The position numbers were made by a program, and so were the translations under genes. Below the pieces are notes generated by a model. It searched no databases. It was given only the letters and a program-made list of their open reading frames with translations, and was not told the origin of the DNA. DNA of 60,198 nucleotides. Origin: Anabaena sp. 4-3 (GTDB lineage: Bacteria > Cyanobacteriota > Cyanobacteriia > Cyanobacteriales > Nostocaceae). Below are positions 17,635 through 26,701 of this stretch, in pieces. The stretch covers positions 45,732 through 105,929 of the forward strand of contig NZ_LUHJ01000076.1 of NCBI RefSeq assembly GCF_001597745.1, written 5' to 3'. Positions within the stretch are counted from its first letter, which is position 1. Every line of letters starts with the position of its first letter.

Positions 17635-18411
17635 CTACATGGCACTGTATCCCCCATCCACCATCAAAATTTCTCCTGTGACATAAGAAGCTGCTTCTGA
17701 GGCGAGAAATATGACAGGGCCGATCAGTTCCTCTGGTTTACCTCGTCGCCGCATGGGAATTACCGCATTTAGATGTTGCTGATCTTCTGCTGGTGGACGG
17801 CGAAATACTTCTGTACCTTCCATAATGTTGTCGATATAACCGGGAGCAAAAGCATTAACGCGAATATGATGATCTGCCCATTCTAGTGCTAGCGATCGCA
17901 CTAATAAATTTACACCTCCTTTTGATGCTGTATAAGCCGCCGAGCCACTAATACCCACTACACCACCAATGGAGGAGTTCATAATAATTGAGCCGCCTGT
18001 TCCTTGTTCAATCATTTGTTTAGCGGCTAATTGAGCGCAGTGAAAATACCCTTTAAGATTGATGTTAATGATGTTATCCCACTCCAATTCTTCTAACAAA
18101 GCTGCGGATTTGATGATATCAATTCCGGCATTACACACCATAATGTCAAGTTGATGATAATTGGCGATAGTTTGCTCAATTAGGTGTACACAATCTTGAC
18201 GATTTCTGACATCGGTGGGGATAGCGATCGCTTCGCCTCCAGCCTCCTGTATCATTTGGGCTGTTTGTTCGGCTTCTGCTGCTTTAATATCAGCAACTAC
18301 CACCTTTGTACCTACAGATGCTAATCCTTGTGCGATCGCTCTGCCGATACCTCGTGCAGATCCGGTGATAATGGCTACTTTACCTGTTAGGTCAAAAAGG
18401 GAGGGTTTCAC
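17635..18411 (-). CDS. Classical short-chain dehydrogenase/reductase (BacC/FabG-like)
   Basis: 258 residues, GTG start. The NAD(P) loop is TGSARGIG (17-24), the acidic Asp41 after the second strand suggests NAD preference, the structural motif is CNAG, and the catalytic Ser146/147, Tyr160 and Lys164 (YTASK) are all present. The C-terminus GEILMVDGGYSAM is normal for the family. It follows NRPS 2 by 131 bp. In bacilysin synthesis BacC is an SDR that oxidises the ring hydroxyl of dihydroanticapsin; an analogous oxidation or reduction on the bicyclic residue (Choi- or azabicyclononane-type) is plausible here, but the substrate cannot be told from sequence. Confidence 0.85.
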   Translation of the reverse strand: MKPSLFDLTGKVAIITGSARGIGRAIAQGLASVGTKVVVADIKAAEAEQTAQMIQEAGGEAIAIPTDVRNRQDCVHLIEQTIANYHQLDIMVCNAGIDIIKSAALLEELEWDNIININLKGYFHCAQLAAKQMIEQGTGGSIIMNSSIGGVVGISGSAAYTASKGGVNLLVRSLALEWADHHIRVNAFAPGYIDNIMEGTEVFRRPPAEDQQHLNAVIPMRRRGKPEELIGPVIFLASEAASYVTGEILMVDGGYSAM

Positions 18412-18542
18412 GGTTTTTTAGTTTGAATAAGGGTGATTTAAAGATTATTTATCACGCAGAGACGCGGAGGCGCAGAGAGAGTATTAATATTGTGTCAATT
18501 CTCAGTTTTCCACTCTTTTTCTTCCCCTCTTGAAATAAATAT

Positions 18543-21500
18543 TTATCCCAAAGGTTCACTATTTAGTAAATGGCTGATGGTTTCTGCTTGTTGAACAATG
18601 GTAGGTTTTTCAAATGGGAAAGTTAAGGGTAACTCTATTTGCAAAGCTTGCTGTAATTTATAGATGACTTGTAAAACTAGGGCTGAATGTCCTCCAATTT
18701 CAAAAAAGTTATCTTCGGTGCTGATGTGTTCTAATCCTAAAACTTCTTGCCAAATAGTTAATATGACTTCTTCAATTGAGTTACTTGGTTGAGTAAATTC
18801 TTTGACAGTTTTGTTGTTAGCTAGTGGTAATTGATGATTTTGAATTGGTAATTTATTACCTTCATTTAAAAAGGGCAGTTCCCCAAGTCGTTGGTTAGGA
18901 TTAGTAACTATATGTTCTAGCAATTTTTGAAATACTTCTACCATTCTGGTAATAGTAGTATCTGCAAATAAATCGGTTTTGTAGACTAACGCGCCTTCAA
19001 TTCCCGCAGATGTTTCTTGCAGGGTTAAATTTAAGTCAAATTCGGCTGTGTCTTTGGTATCTGTGGCTATAAACTCCTCTTTTAAAGTTAAATTTGCTAG
19101 TTTTAAATCATCTTCTGGAGTGTTTTGGAAGACAAACATCACTTGAGCTAGTAGTGTGTGACTAGCATCTCTGACTGGTTGCATTTCTTCTACTAGCTTG
19201 ATGAAGGGCATTTCTTGATGTGCATACACTCCTAAAGCTACTTCTCGCACTCGCCGCAGTAGTTCTCTGAAGGTGGGATTTCCTGCTAAATTCGTGCAGA
19301 ATGGTAGTAAGTGGACAAAGAAACCAATCAATCCTTCTGTTTCTGGGCGGGTACGATTAGCAACTGTGCTACTAACAATGATGTCTGGTTGTCCTGTGTA
19401 GCAGAAAAGCAATGTCTTGAGTGCTGCTAATAAGGTCATAAATAGGGTTACGCCTTCCTCCTGACTCACGTTTTTTAATGCTTTGGTTAAGTCGGGAGAA
19501 ATTACCAAGGGATGACGCGCACCTGTGAAGGTTCTCTGTTGTGGGCGTGGATAGTCTGTTGGTAGCTGTAAGATGGGAGGGGTAACACCTAGATGTTGTC
19601 GCCAAAATTGCATTTGTGATTGTAAAATTTCCCCCTGTAATAATTGCCGTTGCCAATGGGCAAAGTCTGCATATTGTATGGGTAACTCTGTAAGTGGGGA
19701 AGGTTTACCTTGAGCAAATGCTTCATAAAGGGTTGCCAATTCTTGAGTCAATACACTAAAAGACCAACCATCAGCAACAATATGGTGGGTAGTGACAATC
19801 AATAAATGCTCGGTTTCACTTAATCGCCACAGTTTACTCCGCAATAATGACCCTTGTGCTAAATCGAAAGGCTGTTTAATCTCTTTTTCTGCTTGTCGTT
19901 TTACTTCGGTTTCGGAAATGGTTTGTGCATCTATAACTGCAAAGTCAAATACAGGTTGAGGGGAAATTGCATAAACCACTTGTCCGTTTGCAACTTTAAA
20001 GGTGGTTCGTAATGTTGCGTGTCTTCTGACAATTTCCTTTAAACTCTGCTCTAAAGCTTGCACATCCAGCCTACCTGTGACACGATAAACTAGGGGCAAG
20101 TTGTATACAGGATTACCGGGGTAGAATTGCTCGAAAAACCAAAACTCTAACTGAGTTAAGGAAATTGGTAGGATTGTGTCTTCTGTGCGCTCGACTTGCA
20201 CAGGTACAATTTCCGGCAAAGATTCTTGCTGAATAGCTGTTTCGACGGTTTTGGCTAAGGTGGCGATCGCCGGATATTCAAATAAACTCCTCAGAGGTAA
20301 TTCTATCTTAAAGGCTTTGCGTGTCAGTGAAATTACTTGAGTAGCTAGTAAAGAATGTCCACCTAAGTTAAAAAAGTTGTCGTAAATACCAACTTGTTCT
20401 AACCCTAAAACATCCCGCCAAATACCCGCTAAAATTTCTTCTGTGGGAGTACGGGGTGCAACAAAGGTTTGCGCTAATTCTGGTCTGCTAGCGGTTGGTT
20501 CTTTTAAAGCGCGACGATTAACTTTACCATTAGCAGTTAAGGGAAATGACTCTACCTGCACAAAAGCCGATGGAATCATGTAATCTGGTAACTGGTCTTG
20601 CAGAAAATCACGCAACTGTTCAACAGTAATTGTCTGTCCTTGAATGGGGACAAAGTAAGCGACTAAATATTTTTCTCTGGCACTTTGTCCGAATACCTTA
20701 GCAACGGCTTGGTTGATTTGGGGATGTTTGCTCAATACCGCTTCTACTTCCCCAAGTTCCACCCGAAAACCCCGGACTTTGACTAAATCATCTATCCGTC
20801 CCAAAAATTCGATGTTGCCATCTGGTAAATATTTAGCTAAGTCGCCTGTTTTGTATAGTCTTTTGCCTTGGAGGGTGTAGGGGGAAAAACCTTCTGCCTC
20901 CTGCCTCCTGCCTTCTGCCTTCTCAAAGGGATTGGGAATAAACTTCTGTTGTGTCAAATCTGGGCGGTTGAGGTAGCCACGGGCTAAACCTTCACCGCTA
21001 ACGTAGATTTCCCCAGGGACACCAATTGGTAAGGGTTGCAGATTGCGGTCTAATAGATAAACTTGCACGTTAACGGCAGGTTTACCAATGGGGGGATAAA
21101 TTGGCCATGTTTCTGGTTGCTGGCTGAAGGTATAGGCTGTAACTAAGTCTGCTTCTGTAGGGCCATAGAAGTTGTAGAGTCTACAATCTTCTAAACGTTG
21201 AAACAGCTTAATCATGGGTTGGGTGATTTGCAACTGTTCCCCACAGGCGATCGCTTCTCTGATGTGTTTAAATAGATGCTCTTCTTCTCCGTATATTTCC
21301 GCTAATTGTTGCCAGAGGGTGACGGGAAGAAACACTTTTGCAATTGGTTCTGTTGCGAGTAAGTTAATTAGTTTATCTAAGTCTTTGCGATCGCTTTCGG
21401 GAATCATGTACAGTGTACCGCCCAAACCCCACGCCGCAAACATTTCATGATAGCTAACATCAAAGCTGAGGGAGGCAAACTGAAGCACACCTACGCCTGT

Positions 21501-23459
21501 TGCCATCTGCGCTTGATGGTGTTCTACTAAATTGGTGAGTGAGCGATGGGGGACAAGAGTACCTTTTGGTGTGCCTGTAGACCCGGAAGTATAGATGATG
21601 TAGGCTAAATTATCTGCTTGTGTTTGGGTTTGGGGATTGATATCAGATTCTTTGGCTATCTCCTGCCATTGTTCATCTAACAGAATTAGATGGTGGTGAA
21701 AATCCTGCTCCAGCAATGGCTTTAAACTAGCCTGAGTTAAGACAACACTGGCGCGACTATCTGCCAGCATAAATGCTAAACGCTCTGACGGATAGGTAGG
21801 GTCAAGGGGAAGGCAAGCACCGCCAGCTTTCAAGGTTGCTAAGATGGCAATTGCGGCTTCTAGAGAACGTTCTAAACAAATCCCTACAGGTGCATCAGGT
21901 TTGATACCCAAACTTTTTAGATGGTGGGCGAGTTGGTTGGCGCGTTGGTTTAACTCTTGGTAGGTGAAGCTGTGATTCTCATATACCACCGCTACATCTG
22001 CGGGTGTTTTTGCAACTTGCTGCTCAAATACTTGATGAATGCAATCTGTGATCGGATGGGTGGCTGGGGTAGCGTTCCATTCTACTAACAGTAAATTTTG
22101 TTCTGCTGGTGTGAGTAGGGGTAGTTCGGCTGCACGACGATGAGGGTTAGTGACAATTCCCTGTAACAGTGTGAGCAAATGACCAATCATCCGATCAATG
22201 GTATCTGCATCAAAGCGATTGCAATCATAATTGATTTTGATGGCTAGTTCTTCACCGGGAATTGCAACCACAGTTATAGGATAATTCGTTTCGCCCAAGG
22301 CTTGGCGATCGCCTATTCGCAAATTATCAGGAAGTGCTTGCAGTGTGGCGTTAACAGGATAATTTTCAAACACCACAATGCTTTCAAATAAAGGTTGATG
22401 GCGAGGAATTGCACTCACACCTTGAATATCTACCAGTGAGGTGTAGGAATACTGCTCCCGTTCTATATGTTCTTGTTGCAACTGCACTAGCCAAGGTAAC
22501 AAATCATCTGTTTCTGGGATTTTTACCCGCACAGGTAAGGTATTAATAAACAACCCTACCATTGATTCCACACCAGATAAATGATGCGGACGACCGGACA
22601 CTGTAGCCCCAAATACTACATCAGATTCATCACTGTAGCGACTCAATAACAAAGCCCAAGCAGCCTGTACTAAAGTAGAAACAGTAAGATGATGTTGTTG
22701 AGCAAAAGATTTAATTTTTGCAGTTGCTGCTGCTGATAAATTTTGATGTCGAATATAACTATTTTGTGGCTGAGAAACCTGCCCTACAGTTTGTTCCACC
22801 ACCAAAGGTGTAGGTGTCGTAAAACCTTCCAGAGTCCGCCGCCAAAATTCCTTAGCAATAGACAAGTCTTGTTGCTGCAACCAATTAATATAATCTCGGT
22901 AAGGACGAGATGGAGTTAAATATAATTTTTGATGATTAGTGATGCCATCGTAAACAGCAAATATTTCTTTAAACAGAATCGGCCAACTCCAACCATCAAG
23001 TAATATATGATGAAAGCTCCAAACAAAATGATAAGTGTCGTCTGCCAACCGAAATAATACAAACCGCATCAAGGGAGCTTTATCAAGTTGAAACCCTTGC
23101 TGTTTATCGTTGGTTAAAAAAGCATTAATTTCTGTTTGCTGTTCCTCGTTTGACAGAAAACGTAAATCTTGATTAATCCAAGGTAAACTAACTTGTTTAC
23201 GTACTATTTGTAATGGCTGTTTACGGTTATTCCAAACAAACAAAGTCCGTAAAGCCGAGTGTCTTTGTACCACCTGTTGCCAAGCTTGCTCAAATGCACC
23301 TGGATTTAAATCACCATGCAGCGTAAAGCGAAACTGTTCAAAGTAGATTTTTGATTCTGGCTGATAGAGGGTATGAAATAGCATCCCCTCCTGCATTGGC
23401 GAAAGTGGGTAGATGGCTTCAATATCTTTATTTTTATTTTGTTGTTGTATAGCTACCAT
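18543..23459 (-). CDS. Non-ribosomal peptide synthetase, C-A-PCP-C-PCP (NRPS 2)
   Basis: 1638 residues. Order: C1 (about 12-450; active HHILLDG, 150-156), A (about 480-1010), PCP1 (about 1040-1105, LGGHSLL), C2 (about 1130-1540; active HHIVADG), PCP2 (about 1565-1630, IGGHSAL). There is no second A domain and no thioesterase or reductase. My reading of the ten-residue A code by alignment to PheA is D-V-H-F-I-C-F-L-V-K, which shares the DV.FI...VK frame of proline codes and so fits a cyclic imino acid such as Choi or a related bicycle. Residues about 845-857 are an in-frame insertion made of a heptanucleotide repeat. Next to the prephenate-derived amino acid genes and 50 bp after the BacG-like SDR. 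The C-terminal C-PCP may attach the terminal amine. Confidence 0.93.
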   Translation of the reverse strand: MVAIQQQNKNKDIEAIYPLSPMQEGMLFHTLYQPESKIYFEQFRFTLHGDLNPGAFEQAWQQVVQRHSALRTLFVWNNRKQPLQIVRKQVSLPWINQDLRFLSNEEQQTEINAFLTNDKQQGFQLDKAPLMRFVLFRLADDTYHFVWSFHHILLDGWSWPILFKEIFAVYDGITNHQKLYLTPSRPYRDYINWLQQQDLSIAKEFWRRTLEGFTTPTPLVVEQTVGQVSQPQNSYIRHQNLSAAATAKIKSFAQQHHLTVSTLVQAAWALLLSRYSDESDVVFGATVSGRPHHLSGVESMVGLFINTLPVRVKIPETDDLLPWLVQLQQEHIEREQYSYTSLVDIQGVSAIPRHQPLFESIVVFENYPVNATLQALPDNLRIGDRQALGETNYPITVVAIPGEELAIKINYDCNRFDADTIDRMIGHLLTLLQGIVTNPHRRAAELPLLTPAEQNLLLVEWNATPATHPITDCIHQVFEQQVAKTPADVAVVYENHSFTYQELNQRANQLAHHLKSLGIKPDAPVGICLERSLEAAIAILATLKAGGACLPLDPTYPSERLAFMLADSRASVVLTQASLKPLLEQDFHHHLILLDEQWQEIAKESDINPQTQTQADNLAYIIYTSGSTGTPKGTLVPHRSLTNLVEHHQAQMATGVGVLQFASLSFDVSYHEMFAAWGLGGTLYMIPESDRKDLDKLINLLATEPIAKVFLPVTLWQQLAEIYGEEEHLFKHIREAIACGEQLQITQPMIKLFQRLEDCRLYNFYGPTEADLVTAYTFSQQPETWPIYPPIGKPAVNVQVYLLDRNLQPLPIGVPGEIYVSGEGLARGYLNRPDLTQQKFIPNPFEKAEGRRQEAEGFSPYTLQGKRLYKTGDLAKYLPDGNIEFLGRIDDLVKVRGFRVELGEVEAVLSKHPQINQAVAKVFGQSAREKYLVAYFVPIQGQTITVEQLRDFLQDQLPDYMIPSAFVQVESFPLTANGKVNRRALKEPTASRPELAQTFVAPRTPTEEILAGIWRDVLGLEQVGIYDNFFNLGGHSLLATQVISLTRKAFKIELPLRSLFEYPAIATLAKTVETAIQQESLPEIVPVQVERTEDTILPISLTQLEFWFFEQFYPGNPVYNLPLVYRVTGRLDVQALEQSLKEIVRRHATLRTTFKVANGQVVYAISPQPVFDFAVIDAQTISETEVKRQAEKEIKQPFDLAQGSLLRSKLWRLSETEHLLIVTTHHIVADGWSFSVLTQELATLYEAFAQGKPSPLTELPIQYADFAHWQRQLLQGEILQSQMQFWRQHLGVTPPILQLPTDYPRPQQRTFTGARHPLVISPDLTKALKNVSQEEGVTLFMTLLAALKTLLFCYTGQPDIIVSSTVANRTRPETEGLIGFFVHLLPFCTNLAGNPTFRELLRRVREVALGVYAHQEMPFIKLVEEMQPVRDASHTLLAQVMFVFQNTPEDDLKLANLTLKEEFIATDTKDTAEFDLNLTLQETSAGIEGALVYKTDLFADTTITRMVEVFQKLLEHIVTNPNQRLGELPFLNEGNKLPIQNHQLPLANNKTVKEFTQPSNSIEEVILTIWQEVLGLEHISTEDNFFEIGGHSALVLQVIYKLQQALQIELPLTFPFEKPTIVQQAETISHLLNSEPLG
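20888..20926. repeat. Heptanucleotide repeat (CTTCTGCCTCCTGC) inserted in frame in the NRPS 2 A domain
   Basis: Five near-identical 7-bp units (CCTTCTG / CCTCCTG) lie inside the coding sequence. They encode a Glu/Arg/Gly-rich tract (KAEGRRQEAEG) where the NRPS 1 A domain has only a short GHPES link between FIPNPF and RLYKTGDL. The reading frame is kept, so the insertion is probably tolerated in a surface loop just before core A7. Confidence 0.85.
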
Positions 23460-23509
23460 TGTTATTGGTTTATATTAAATAAATTTACTAAAAATTGTTA
23501 TTAAACTAA

Positions 23510-24304
23510 TTAAAAAGCTGCCGTTGATAATCCACCATCAACGGGAATAGTTACACCTGTGATATAACTAGCGCGTTCTGAACTGAGAAAAGCCACTAAA
23601 TCAGCCACCTCCCTAGAAAGTCCACGACGACCTAGAGGAATGCTGTTATCTATTCCCTCTATAATCCTCTCAATATTTCGGTCTTCTTTTTGGGCAAATA
23701 CTTCTAAATATTCTCGATGTCTGGGTGTATCAATAATACCGGGGTTAACAGCGTTAACTAATACATTCCACTTGGCGACTTGGGTAGCTACAGATTTAGT
23801 AAAGTTAATTAATGCTGCATTCGCTACTCCTGATTTAATTAAACGTGGTGAAGGTTCTTTCCCGGATGTACCAATAATGTTGATTATCCGTCCCCATTGT
23901 TGATTTTTCATGGTAGATAAAACCAAATTGGTCATACGGATATAGCCCATTAATTTCCCTTCAAATACAGTTGACCAATCCTGCTCAGATATATTTTCAA
24001 CTGCAACGCTGGCAAATTTAGCTCCATCAGAATTATTGACCAAGATATCGATTTTACCAAATTGATTCAGGGCTAACTCAACTAATTTTTCTGAGTCGGT
24101 GGCGTGGTGAACATCAGCACAGCAAGTAATAATTTTGCCGGGAGAATTTACCAATTTTTGATAAGCTTGTTCTAAGCGTTCGGTATTTCTCCCGCAAATT
24201 ACTAAATGACAGCCTTCTGCTGCTAGTTTTTCAGATATGGCATAACCAATACCAGCACTAGCACCTGTCACTAAAGCTACTTTCCCTGTTAGTCCTAAAT
24301 CCAT
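23510..24304 (-). CDS. Atypical SDR, BacG/AerF-like conjugate reductase
   Basis: 264 residues with a Rossmann loop TGASAGIG (13-20) but no YxxxK dyad: the site reads SGVANAAL, with Asn162 where Lys is usual. Instead Lys117 and Tyr121 (EGKLMGY) are present. B. subtilis BacG (YwfH) has this same unusual arrangement (Lys113-Tyr117-Ser155-Asn158), and the stretch GRIINI.G...KEP......NAALIN matches it closely from memory. BacG reduces the C4 olefin of dihydro-4-hydroxyphenylpyruvate with NADPH. Located 13 bp after the bicupin gene and 50 bp before NRPS 2, it should be the reduction step toward the Choi/azabicyclononane-type residue. Confidence 0.85.
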   Translation of the reverse strand: MDLGLTGKVALVTGASAGIGYAISEKLAAEGCHLVICGRNTERLEQAYQKLVNSPGKIITCCADVHHATDSEKLVELALNQFGKIDILVNNSDGAKFASVAVENISEQDWSTVFEGKLMGYIRMTNLVLSTMKNQQWGRIINIIGTSGKEPSPRLIKSGVANAALINFTKSVATQVAKWNVLVNAVNPGIIDTPRHREYLEVFAQKEDRNIERIIEGIDNSIPLGRRGLSREVADLVAFLSSERASYITGVTIPVDGGLSTAAF

Positions 24305-24317
24305 GCTTAATAGTCCT

Positions 24318-25025
24318 CTAGGTTGCAGTTAGCGATCGCGCAGTTATTTTTTTCAAATCAGCTTCTTGTTCCGATAAATCAGCACAAGGTAAAATTGAAA
24401 TTTTCACCAAGGTTACTGTTTCCTCAGAAGTATTATATCCTCCACAAATCACATTAGCTGGAGCATAATAAATACTACCATATTCTATTAATTCCTGTTC
24501 CTCTCCCACAGTCATCATCAATTGACCATTTAGGATAATTCCCATTTCTTCCTTATCAGATTGATGGATGGGTATTTTTCCTGCTGGTGGAATTTTGATG
24601 ATAACAATTTCAAACCAAGAAGCTACAACATATTCAGAGGGTAAGCCAGTAATTTCATCTTCTTTAGGCGATACCTTCAGAAATACTTCGTCGTTGTTGG
24701 CTGATGGCAAAGTATTTATAGTACGTTTGACATCAAACACCAAGGCTGTTTCTGGAAAAATATTCACAGAACCATGAGGTACAAAAGCATTAGCAATGTA
24801 AGCTTGTTGTAGTGGTTCAATAATTTCTGTAATGCCATTGACGTTCATTTCTAAACGTCCAGAAATTATCATTCCCATCTGACTTTCAAGATGTTGATGT
24901 AGTGGGAAAGTTGCTCCAGGTGCAAGATACACGAGTTGTACAAGGGTATCTTGACAATCGAAGGCGATTAATTCTACATCCGCATTCAGTTGTGTAACTT
25001 TGGGTGTGGGAAAAAATTGACTCAT
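24318..25025 (-). CDS. Bicupin, BacB/AerE-like dihydro-hydroxyphenylpyruvate isomerase
   Basis: 235 residues, the same length as B. subtilis BacB, and sharing its FPTPK opening. Cupin 1 keeps the metal ligands His43 and His45 (PLHQH), Gln49 and His84 (VPHG). Cupin 2 keeps His154 (PIHQSDKEEMG), but the second His of HxH is Ser and the late His is lost (VICGG), so only the first site looks complete. BacB shifts the exocyclic/endocyclic double bond in the prephenate-derived ketoacid made by BacA. The start codon overlaps the stop of the BacA-like gene (TAATG), indicating translational coupling. Confidence 0.87.
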   Translation of the reverse strand: MSQFFPTPKVTQLNADVELIAFDCQDTLVQLVYLAPGATFPLHQHLESQMGMIISGRLEMNVNGITEIIEPLQQAYIANAFVPHGSVNIFPETALVFDVKRTINTLPSANNDEVFLKVSPKEDEITGLPSEYVVASWFEIVIIKIPPAGKIPIHQSDKEEMGIILNGQLMMTVGEEQELIEYGSIYYAPANVICGGYNTSEETVTLVKISILPCADLSEQEADLKKITARSLTAT

Positions 25026-25627
25026 TAGTTTATGCTATTTTTTTTATAGAAAATTGACCAACTCATAGGAATTTTGCCATAAGTAGAAATAAACTCTAAA
25101 TCATAGGCTTCAACCGCATTTTTATTAGTAATCGCTAGAGTCGCTAAACCCTTTTGTACTTGAATAGCTGCATCGCTAGTTGAAGTAGACAAATCAACTT
25201 GAATTTCTGATTGATCTTCCGATTCTGGTAAAAGTTGCGATAACAAAGGTAAAGGTGCAGGATGGGTAACAATTCTCGCCCCTTTAAAAGTTACATCTGT
25301 ATTTTTCTTTTTAGCTAATCCATACACTGGAGTTGGATAGATAAAAATGAAGCCTAAATCAAAACTTGGCTCCATATAAAATTCATTAATCGAGTCGTAA
25401 GCATGAGGAACTACAGCCAAATCAATTTGGTTTTGTAGCAAGGCTGTTTTCACATCTGGAAAGCTATCAAATAACTGAATTTCTCCAGTCAAGTTTTCTG
25501 CTTCTAATTGTTTGACTATATAACTAGAAGCATAGTCACTACTCGTACCACTAGGGCCTAATGTACCGATAACTAAAGTTTTTTCAGCAGGAGTAGGAGG
25601 TCTAAATTCAATGGAAAATTTCAGCAT
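25025..25627 (-). CDS. Prephenate decarboxylase, BacA/AerD-like
   Basis: About 200 residues from the ATG at 25627 (a TTG at 25639 gives 204). It resembles the prephenate dehydratase catalytic fold but follows BacA: GTLGPSGTSSDYA (about 21-33), VPHAYDSINEFYMEP (73-87), TPVYGLA and the C-terminal IPMSWSIF. BacA-type enzymes decarboxylate prephenate without aromatising it, diverting it from Phe/Tyr synthesis to dihydro-hydroxyphenylpyruvate; the aeruginosin homologue AerD starts Choi synthesis. The protein lacks the regulatory ACT domain of true prephenate dehydratases. It begins the three-gene set BacA-BacB-BacG in front of NRPS 2. Confidence 0.9.
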   Translation of the reverse strand: MLKFSIEFRPPTPAEKTLVIGTLGPSGTSSDYASSYIVKQLEAENLTGEIQLFDSFPDVKTALLQNQIDLAVVPHAYDSINEFYMEPSFDLGFIFIYPTPVYGLAKKKNTDVTFKGARIVTHPAPLPLLSQLLPESEDQSEIQVDLSTSTSDAAIQVQKGLATLAITNKNAVEAYDLEFISTYGKIPMSWSIFYKKNSIN

Positions 25628-25679
25628 AGTTTTAACCAAAATCTGATATTTGAAGTAAAAAAGTTAAAAATATTAATGT

Positions 25680-26585
25680 TTAAACATCATCTGCACCCAA
25701 GATTAATTTTCGGTCTATATATTCAGACTTACTCTGACTTAAAATCAATGCAGTTAGTACGAGAGCCGTGCCAATTAAACCACGTACTCCAAACTTCTCA
25801 CCGAGTAGCCAAAAGGAAAAAACAGAGGTAAGTACCGGATCAAGGGTACACATTAGCGCAGCTTCAGAAGCGGAAATCCATTGCTGGCCTATAGTTTCTA
25901 ACCAGATACAGGCGGCAGTTCCGACTAAAGCCAGGTAAAGAATAATACCATAGTTATGGGTCAGAGTCTCAAATTGTCCAACTATCTCCGGTGCAGCCCA
26001 GACTGCACTTAATACTGCTATGAGCCAAAGTTGGATGGCAGTGAGAGATAGGGTTGAGTGCCGTTGTACGCTTCCCTGAAGTACCAGCATATACACCCCG
26101 TAAACGAAGGTATCGCCAAATAACAGTAAATCCCCTATGCCTAGTGAACCATTTTCCCAACACATAATGCCGATACCTGTGAGGGCAATACCGGCGGCGA
26201 GTAGGGTTTTCAGCAGCAATGACTGACCAAAGAAAGCACCTAGTAAGGGTACGATGATCACATTCAAGCTGAAAATAAATCCTCCTCGGTTAGCATTGGC
26301 AGTTTCCAGCCCCAACGCTTGGCAGGTGAAGCAAATAAACAGCAGCAGTCCTAAAACTAGGCCATCGCGTAAGATTTGCGGATTGAGTCCGCGTAGGTAT
26401 GGGGTAAATATTGCTGCTGCAACGGTGAAACGGCTAGCTGTGAGTACAGCTGGTGAAAAGCTAGTGACTGCATTTTTAGTTAGTGGAAAAGTTGTTGCCC
26501 AGATGAGACTAACGAGCGCGATCGCTATTAGTCCCTGAATATGCAGGGCGTTTGGCGTGGGTTGGTTGCAGTCATCTACTTTCAT
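25680..26585 (-). CDS. EamA/DMT family transporter
   Basis: 301 residues, about ten membrane helices in two repeated EamA halves. The first half opens with IALVSLIWATTFPLTKNAV and the second contains the matching ALMCTLDPVLTSVFSFWLLGEKFG. These are the EamA signature regions. It stands between the IPP isomerase gene (116 bp upstream) and the prephenate decarboxylase gene (about 50 bp downstream), so it belongs to the cluster by position. It probably moves a metabolite; substrate and direction are unknown. Confidence 0.88.
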   Translation of the reverse strand: MKVDDCNQPTPNALHIQGLIAIALVSLIWATTFPLTKNAVTSFSPAVLTASRFTVAAAIFTPYLRGLNPQILRDGLVLGLLLFICFTCQALGLETANANRGGFIFSLNVIIVPLLGAFFGQSLLLKTLLAAGIALTGIGIMCWENGSLGIGDLLLFGDTFVYGVYMLVLQGSVQRHSTLSLTAIQLWLIAVLSAVWAAPEIVGQFETLTHNYGIILYLALVGTAACIWLETIGQQWISASEAALMCTLDPVLTSVFSFWLLGEKFGVRGLIGTALVLTALILSQSKSEYIDRKLILGADDV

Positions 26586-26658
26586 GTTACATTTATCACT
26601 CGTTGACAGCAGAAGGCAGGGGAGGAATTAATTCAAAATACTCCTAGGTCGAAGCAAG

Positions 26659-26690
26659 CTACAAAATTCAAAATTCAAAATTAAGAATTT
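26659..26690. repeat. Short tandem repeat AAAATTC
   Basis: Three to four copies of AAAATTC in the gap between the IPP isomerase and EamA genes, the reverse complement of the unit at 17591-17622. Confidence 0.7.
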
Positions 26691-26701
26691 CTCAGGACTC
26701 C

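Noticed and set aside
17635-18411. Assigning this SDR firmly as BacC
   Set aside because: Only classical SDR motifs and general similarity are visible; classical SDRs are too alike to name the substrate.
25025-25627. Prephenate dehydratase (PheA) for phenylalanine synthesis
   Set aside because: No ACT domain, length and motifs follow BacA, and it is coupled to a BacB-like gene.
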